Assembly: GCF_000499845.2 (NCBI RefSeq) | Contig: NC_023758.2 | Coordinates: 9,153,227 to 9,217,226, forward strand | Length of the DNA: 64,000 nt | Direction of reading: 5' to 3' | DNA from: Phaseolus vulgaris | Lineage: Eukaryota; Streptophyta; Magnoliopsida; Fabales; Fabaceae | Shown: positions 58,566 through 64,000 of the stretch, piece after piece | Numbering within the stretch: the stretch's first letter is position 1 | Layout of the letters: the number at the start of each line of letters is the position of its first letter | Translations under genes and position numbers: made by a program | Notes under the pieces: model-generated | What the model was told of the DNA's origin: nothing | Seen by the model: only the letters and a program-made list of their open reading frames with translations | The model's database searches: none

Positions 58566-59489
58566 CTTACCCCCTATCTATCTTTCCACCACGTTGTCTA
58601 CTGGTTGGGGTTGCTCATTCTGCACGTTCTCTGAGCGGGACTCATTCATGGAGTCCTCTTCTATAGGCGTCGCCCTATCGGATGCATCAGGCATCACCTC
58701 CACTGACTCTTCTTCCGTGGGCGAGGCCTCTCCGTATACTTCTTCCATTGGCGAGGCGTCACCGTATCTCTCTTCTGTGTGTGCATCTTCTATAGGCGTC
58801 GCCCCTGCAGGTATGGCCTCGATAGGTGTGGACTTTGCGGGCGTCGCCTCTTGCACTAGTTCTAACTCTACTCGCGAATCTGAAACCGGTGGTCGTTCAA
58901 TCACCATGACAATGCCTCTCTCTGTCTTCAGGCTATTTTCATAGCACTTACGGGCCTCTTCCTGATCTGACTTGATTATGATTACTTTGCCACTAAGATC
59001 TGGTAGCTTCATCTTCATGTGGCGTGTGGAGGACACTGCCCTTAATCTGTTCAAGGCAGGTCTGCCTAACAAGATGTTGTAGGCTGAGTTGGTGTTAACC
59101 ACCAAGTACCGGATGCTCTCAGTGCGCGATGCCGCTCCATCAGTGAACGTCGTCGTCAGCTCCAGGTAGCCACGTACCTCCACAGGGTTATCTGCAAACC
59201 CGTACAAGCATCCATTGTAGGGTCTCAGCAGGTAAGAGGATCACTGTAGCTTGTTGAAGGTCGACCAAAACATGACGTCTGCAGAACTGCCCTGGTCGAC
59301 GAGAACCCTATGTACCTTTCTTCCCGTTGTGACTATTGAAATGACCACGGGGTCATTATCGTGTGGGACGACATCCCCCATGTCAGCCCTTGTGAAAACG
59401 AGGTCTGACTCCCATGGGTCATCCGAAAATTCCTCAGCAACTGAACTTACTGACCTCACATATTTCTTACGTTGAGAGGCAGTGGGTCC
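58566..59489 (-). pseudogene. Element 3 protease and acidic linker
   Basis: The protease motif is VHRVLVDQGSSADVMFW (about 59290). A stop (TTA to TGA relative to element 1) follows NKLQ at about 59240. The frame 59207-58578 continues with NILLGRPALNRL and the linker with repeated ATPIE(D/E) and SPMEE phrases, encoded by the GGCGTCGCC motif on the plus strand. Confidence 0.88.
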
Positions 59490-60755
59490 TCATCCGGAAA
59501 AGCCGCCAGAAATGGTGTGTACTTTTCCGTGAGTCGACATTTCGTGCACTTGACCTTCCTTTGGTGTTGCCGTGGCTGTGGTTGTAGTAGACCCAACAAG
59601 ATAATCTTTTAGGAAACCATTCTTCACAAGCTCATCCAAGTGATAGCCCAGCGCTAAGCAGTTGTTAATATGGTGCCCGAATGCTTCGTGAAATTCGCAC
59701 CATGATTCCTTGTGAGGTCCCAACACTTTGTCAGACTTCACCGGTGGCATCAACCTATCAGCTATGTTGGGCACAACGATCAGGTCTTTAAGTTCCACCA
59801 CAAAATTGTGCCTTAGAGGTCTATTTCCCTCTCTCCTTTCTTCTGCTCGACCCCTAGGCTGCGTCCTCCTTGCCTCGTAGGTGCGCTTCCTGTCTTGGTT
59901 CTTTCTTTCTGTGGCAGCTTCGTGGACCCTAGCAGGTTGTGTGCGCATTTGCGCTCTTGGGCGTGTGGGTGCAACAGTCGTGCACTTCTTATATCCCTCA
60001 CCCTCAGAGGCAATGTGTTCTACTGCCTGACGCCTTACTTCAGCAAAAGTCTTGGGGCAGCTGCGATTGAGTGACTTGCTGAAAGACCCAGGAAACACCC
60101 CTTTCCTGAATGCGTACACGATCATGGGTTCGTCTGTGGTACCCACCTTCACCACCTGCGCCCCGAAGCGACTTATGTACTCTTTGAGGGTCTCACCTTG
60201 ATACTGCTTCATGTCGAATAGGTCGTATGAAACTGGGGATGGGGCCCTGTTGGCTAGATACTGCTCTCTGAATAGTCGCGAGAGCTGTGTGAAAGACGTG
60301 ATGTGACCATCTGGGAGGCTGATGAACCAATCCATGGCCATCCCAGTCAAAGTGCTCATGAAGAGCTTGCATCTTACGGCATCAGAATCGCCTACCAGCA
60401 TCATCTACGTGTGGAACGCAGTGAGCTGCGCCTCATGGTCCTCCATCCCTGTGAAGGTTACTTGGGGCCCTGTGAATGTGTTGGGGATTGCTTTCTCTAG
60501 GATCGCCTGTGAGAATGGCGTTGAGAATTCTCTTGGTGGGGTGGCAGTCTCAGGCTCGTCTACGTCGCGCCATCCGCGGCGTAGTTCCTCGTTGGCACGG
60601 TGGAGCTCATCGTTTCTTGCCTGAGATGCTGTGATATCCGCCTGCATGCGCTCTTGCTCCGCTTTTGATGCTGCCATTGCTTCTTGCAACCCTTGCATCA
60701 TGCCCATGAGTTGTTGCATGGTCATCTCTTCACTCCTAGCGCATGCGGGTCTCAT
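59490..60755 (-). pseudogene. Element 3 gag
   Basis: It starts MRPACARSEEMTMQQLMG, and its first 116 residues are intact and extend into the Retrotrans_gag domain. A CAG to TAG stop at about 60404 splits AFHT/MMLVGDSDAV. The second frame contains FREQYLANRA, LKEYISRFG and the finger WCEFHEAFGHHINNC, and ends at GGFSG by a stop at 59488. Confidence 0.92.
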
Positions 60756-60866
60756 GTTCGTGGTTTCTGGAAGCCTTCTTGACTATCTACGATTTGAGAA
60801 CTGGAATTGGGTTGGAAACTGCAACTGTAACTGAAAACTATGTGATGGGACTGACGTTTTATATCG

Positions 60867-60884
60867 ACCCCACGGTGGGCGCCA
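60867..60884 (-). promoter_or_regulatory. Primer binding site of element 3
   Basis: Minus-strand TGGCGCCCACCGTGGGG, two bases inside the 5' LTR, as in element 1. Confidence 0.75.
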
Positions 60885-60886
60885 AA

Positions 60887-62032
60887 TGTTCCCGCCGGTT
60901 GACCAGGGTCGTCTTTGTGCGTAGCTTGTCCTCGCGAGCTAGGGTACCTTTATGCTGCTCCGTCTGTGAATACCTGAAAAGAAGTGGACAAAGGGGCGCC
61001 CTCGCGGCCGTTTGCACTCCGACGATGAAGTCAGCTAGCGAGAAACATCAAAGTTGACACACCTCCGTATCGGAGCACCGTGAATGAATGCTCTGAAGGT
61101 GGTCTAATAACTGAATACTAGTACTGTGTTGCCCTAATTGTCTGTGCGTACAGTGGGTGCGCCGTGAAGCAACTAGGGTTTTTGTGACTCTGTGAGAATT
61201 AGGTCCAAAACCTCCCCAAGGCCCCTTTTTATACACCTCTTGCATTTAAAGCGCATTAAAGCGCATTGAAAGCGTATAAAAATATCCCTTGAAACGTTCG
61301 AAACTTAACTGAATTAACGCGCACCTTAACGAACTTTTAGGAAAGCCTTGATGTTTTCAGTGCTTATTGCCACGTGTTCTTCTGACTTGATCGCTGCTCT
61401 ACACAGAGGGCCTCACAGCGCCGTAACCCAACTTAGGGTTATCCCATTGTGTGAGTCCTCTATCCTCAAAGTGCATCTGGAGCAAGGGGTGACTTTCTCA
61501 GTGCCAACTCATGCGCCCCAGCCTCTAGTCATTCGCCCTTGGAGTGTATCTACCCTTTTCTCGTACCATGCACGTGGTTCTCCCTTGGGCGTGGCCCTTT
61601 CATGGGTCGTATCGGCCCCAGGGTCTCCCAGCGGTGGCATGGGTACTTCACAAGTCAGGTTACTCCCTACTGGTACTAGAACTATGGCCTTGAAGCCACC
61701 TTTCTCTTCTCTTTATTATTATCCTGAGGTATTGAGGCTTCTCGCGGTGTCGCCCCGTCCTCGGTCTTTCCTACCCATGGGTATCGGGGGGTGATACCGT
61801 CGATGCCTTAACTTGGCGACGCATACACTTGGCGACGCCTCATCTTGGCGACGCCTACACTTGGCGAAGCCTCCTCTTGGCGATGGCTACATCTGACGAC
61901 GCCCTACCTTGGCGACGCTTCAAGTGGTCAATTCGTTGACTTTCTTCCTTGGGACCCTTGAGGGGCCCCACCATATGTTGACTTTTGACTTTGACTTTGA
62001 CATTGGTCAACGCCCGGGGACGGGACGGTACA
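60887..62032 (-). repeat. Element 3 5' LTR (right copy)
   Basis: Plus sense TGTTCCCGCCGG...GGGACGGTACA followed by CATGC. A TATAAAAA motif on the minus strand lies at about 61226-61233, and the GGCGACGCC units are at about 61808-61920. It is close to the left copy, with small indels (for example a missing ACGTCCTCAGG-like piece near 61215). Confidence 0.95.
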
Positions 62033-62380
62033 CATGCCAAAAAGGGAAAGAAGTGAAAAGTTCTTTCAAAATTAAAAATGTTTTTTCATCTTTGAAACCT
62101 CTTGAACTTCTTCACTTGGATCTCTTTGGACCCTCAAGAACTATGAGTCTTGGTGGAAATTATTATGCTCTTGTTATTGTTGATGACTATTCTAGGTACA
62201 CTTGGACTCTTTTCTTGAAATCAAAGAGTGATGCCTTTTCTGCATTCAAGAAGTTAGCAAGAAGGTTGTAGAATACAAAGAACAACAACATAGGTTCTAT
62301 TATAAATGATCATGGAGGAGAATTTCAAAATGAGAAGTTCAGCAAATTCTGTGAGAAGATGAGAATTTTGCACAAGGTGT
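62033..62380 (+). pseudogene. Copia integrase core fragment, right of insertion
   Basis: It reads CQKGKEVKSSFKIKN, then the core LLHLDLFGPSRTMSLGGNYY, VIVDDYSRYTWTLFLK and, in a shifted frame after about 62268, IINDHGGEFQNEKFSKFCE. The first Asp (HLDLFG) and second Asp (NDHGGEF) are present. The Glu region is lost because the sequence breaks off at MRILHK. Confidence 0.88.
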
Positions 62381-62804
62381 AGGCTCCTCCTTTTATAGGC
62401 TAAGGAGGACCATAATGCAACCCTAATGCTAGCCAAATGAAATGTAAATGTGAAGCACATGGGTGCACATGGCACATGGGTGCACAAATGAGCACATGGA
62501 AAGCTTCTAGAAAGTTTCACTCAAATATGCTTTCTACACTACTCTATTTACTAAGTACCCCTAATGGGCCTTTATGCAACAAAGCCTTCTCTTCACAAAA
62601 CCGTAGCTTGGCCCATGTATATGTGAAGCTAGACGGTCTAGGACTCTTCATAGATGCTCCTTATGTAGCCGCTCCACTTCATGGCCTAGACGCTCCTCAT
62701 CATGGCTAGACGCTCCTTTTTGAGGCTAGACGCTCCCATCATGGCTAGACGGTCTTAGTCTTGGAAGCTTGGCTTTCATAGTGTGGTGAGCTTGGGCCTT
62801 CCTC
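62381..62804. mobile_element. Unassigned filler, LTR-like, in copia
   Basis: About 420 bp replace the missing copia integrase C-terminus and RT N-terminus. It starts TGTAGGCTCC and its last part ends CCTCCATCA, so TG...CA ends could mark a solo LTR or LTR fragment. A GGCTAGACGCTCC phrase occurs four to five times at about 62690-62750. No matching target duplication was found. Confidence 0.4.
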
Positions 62805-63884
62805 CATCAATAAGTATCCCAACCATGTCTTCAAGTTGAAGAAAGCTTTGTATGTACTGAAGCAAGCTCCAAGACAATGGTATGAGAGGCTTAGCAATTT
62901 TCTTCTATCTCATGGTTATGAAAGGGGAATGGTAGACAAGACTCTCTTCATCAAAAAGTCAAATACAGAAATAATTCTTGTGCAAATCTATGTAGATGAC
63001 ATCATCTTTGGTGCTACACAAGATAGTTTGTGTGAAGAATTTGTGGCTGCAATGAAAGGTGAGTTTGAAATGTCTATGATGGGAGAACTGTCTTTCTTTC
63101 TTGGATTGCAGGTTAAGCAAACAAAGGATGGGATCTTTCTATGTCAATCAAAATATTGCAAGGAGATTCTCAAGAAATTTGAAATGGAGAGTTGCAAAGA
63201 AGCAAACACTCCAATGCCATCAAGCTGTTATATGGATGTTGATGCTGCTGGAAAGAGTGTAGATCAAACAAAATACAGAGGATTGATTGGCTCTTTTCTT
63301 TATCTAATAGCTAGTAGACCGGACATCATGTTTGCAGTGTGTCTATGTGCAAGATATCAAGCAAATCCTAAAGAGTCACACTTCAATGCTGCAAAAAGAA
63401 TTCTGAAATATCTCAAAGGAACATCATCTGTTGGTTTATGGTATCCCTCTCACTCTCCAATTCATTTAATTGGTTATTCAGATTCTGACTTCGCAGGTTG
63501 CAAGCTAGATAGAAAGAGCACAAGTGGCACTTGCCACCTTCTTGGCTCAAGTCTAATCTCATGACATAGCAAGAAGCAAGCATGTGTTGCTCTCTCTACT
63601 GCTGAAGCTGAATATATTGCTGCTGGGAGCTGTTGTGCACAGATTATGTGGCTCAAACAACCACTTGCAGACTTTGGATTACAAATCAGCAAGGTCCCTT
63701 CGATGTGTGATAACACAAGTGCCATCAATCTTACCAAAAATCAGTTTCAGCACTCAAGGACCAAACATATTGAGATAAGACACCATTTCATCAGGGATCA
63801 TGTAAACAATGGGAACTGTGAAGTGAAGTTTATGGAGACCAAACTGCAGTTAGCTGACATCTTCACGAAACCATTACCAAAATA
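62805..63884 (+). pseudogene. Copia reverse transcriptase and RNase H
   Basis: It starts mid-RT at YPNHVFKLKKALYVLKQAPR, with catalytic QIYVDDIIFGAT, then GELSFFLGLQVKQ and GSFLYLIASRPDIMFAV. RNase H has GYSDSDFAGCKLDRKSTSG, ALSTAEAEYIAAGS and CDNTSAINLTKN. One in-frame TGA near 63562 replaces the usual Trp (LIS-W-HSKKQ). The natural stop follows ADIFTKPLPK. Without the missing N-terminal half it is not functional. Confidence 0.93.
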
Positions 63885-63981
63885 GAGGTTTTTCTTCCTA
63901 AGAAATGAGTTAAGTATCCTTGATCTTAATAATCTCTCCTAAATCTGTTTTAATACATGCTAAAAGTCTATTTGTGAAGAC

Positions 63982-63995
63982 AAATAGGGGGAGAA
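63982..63995 (+). promoter_or_regulatory. Copia polypurine tract candidate
   Basis: AAATAGGGGGAGAA near the window end is a typical copia purine run ahead of the 3' LTR, which would begin at or beyond the right edge. Confidence 0.55.
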
Positions 63996-64000
63996 TTAAT

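Larger units (their letters stand above)
51676..62032 (-). mobile_element. Element 3: second copy of the element 1 gypsy family
   Basis: Complete insertion of 10357 bp with LTRs 51676-52842 and 60887-62032 and a perfect 5 bp target duplication CATGC (51671-51675, 62033-62037). Read right to left it has gag, protease, RT, RNase H, second RNase H and integrase, followed by a deleted antisense gene. Proteins match those of element 1 closely along their length. Several stops make it inactive, but no insertion interrupts it. Confidence 0.96.
48992..64000 (+). mobile_element. Ty1/copia LTR retrotransposon, nested and incomplete
   Basis: The order of parts is LTR (about 48992-50000), primer site, gag, protease and integrase zinc region to 51675, element 3 insertion (51676-62032), integrase core (62033-62380), unrelated filler (62381-62804), RT and RNase H (62805-63884), and a purine run at the window end. 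The gag, protease, integrase, RT, RNase H order is diagnostic of copia. The 3' LTR lies outside the window. The start of the 5' LTR is uncertain. Confidence 0.88.

Noticed and set aside
1..64000. tRNA, rRNA or other structured RNA genes
   Set aside because: No cloverleaf-like or rRNA-like sequence was noticed by eye; a tRNAscan/Infernal run would be decisive and could not be done.

Overview
The window looks like nuclear DNA of a flowering plant, most probably a legume (Phaseoleae; the clade is inferred, not shown). Introns are short with GT..AG borders, intergenic DNA is very AT-rich, and more than three quarters of the sequence is transposable elements or tandem repeat. Two ordinary host genes lie at the left. 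A DUF1664 family gene (5677 to 244, minus, 14 exons) carries an N-terminal membrane-like segment and coiled-coil-like exons. An intronless PTF2-type TFIIB-related gene (12395 to 10797, minus) has its own TATA box. Between them lies a decayed partial copy of the DUF1664 gene, interrupted by a 1.5 kb hAT-like element.

From about 13.95 to 39.41 kb there is an AT-rich satellite array. Its higher-order unit is about 518 bp (four related ~100 bp monomers plus a distinct ~120 bp spacer). The array is split by a 17.1 kb Ty3/gypsy element (17701-34839, minus, 'element 1'), which itself carries a 4.8 kb gag-only LTR element (25800-30604, plus, 'element 2', TSD ACTTT) inside its reverse transcriptase. 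Element 1 has the Tat-like layout gag, protease, RT, RNase H, second RNase H, integrase. Next to its 3' LTR it also has a long antisense gene (19487-21863, plus) that keeps one reading frame across a well-formed intron and lies downstream of a cluster of ACGT-core motifs.

To the right is a CACTA (En/Spm-type) transposon (about 39413-47969). It has a TNP2-like transposase (one nonsense codon, one frameshift) and a ten-exon gene ending in an Ulp1-type cysteine protease domain (one nonsense codon). Its right terminal repeat is present; its left one is missing. It abuts a remnant of the element 2 family (47970-48990) and then a Ty1/copia element (about 48992 to beyond the window end). The copia integrase is interrupted by a second copy of the element 1 family (51676-62032, minus, 'element 3', TSD CATGC).

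The order of events can be read directly: element 2 is younger than element 1, element 1 is younger than the satellite, and element 3 is younger than the copia element. All the retroelement coding regions carry stops, many of them CAG to TAG. The feature that most deserves a second look is the antisense, apparently spliced gene of the gypsy family with its own putative promoter. After it come the mosaic LTR pair of element 2, the higher-order satellite, and a GGCG[A/T]CGCC motif that recurs in LTR, non-coding and coding parts of the gypsy family.
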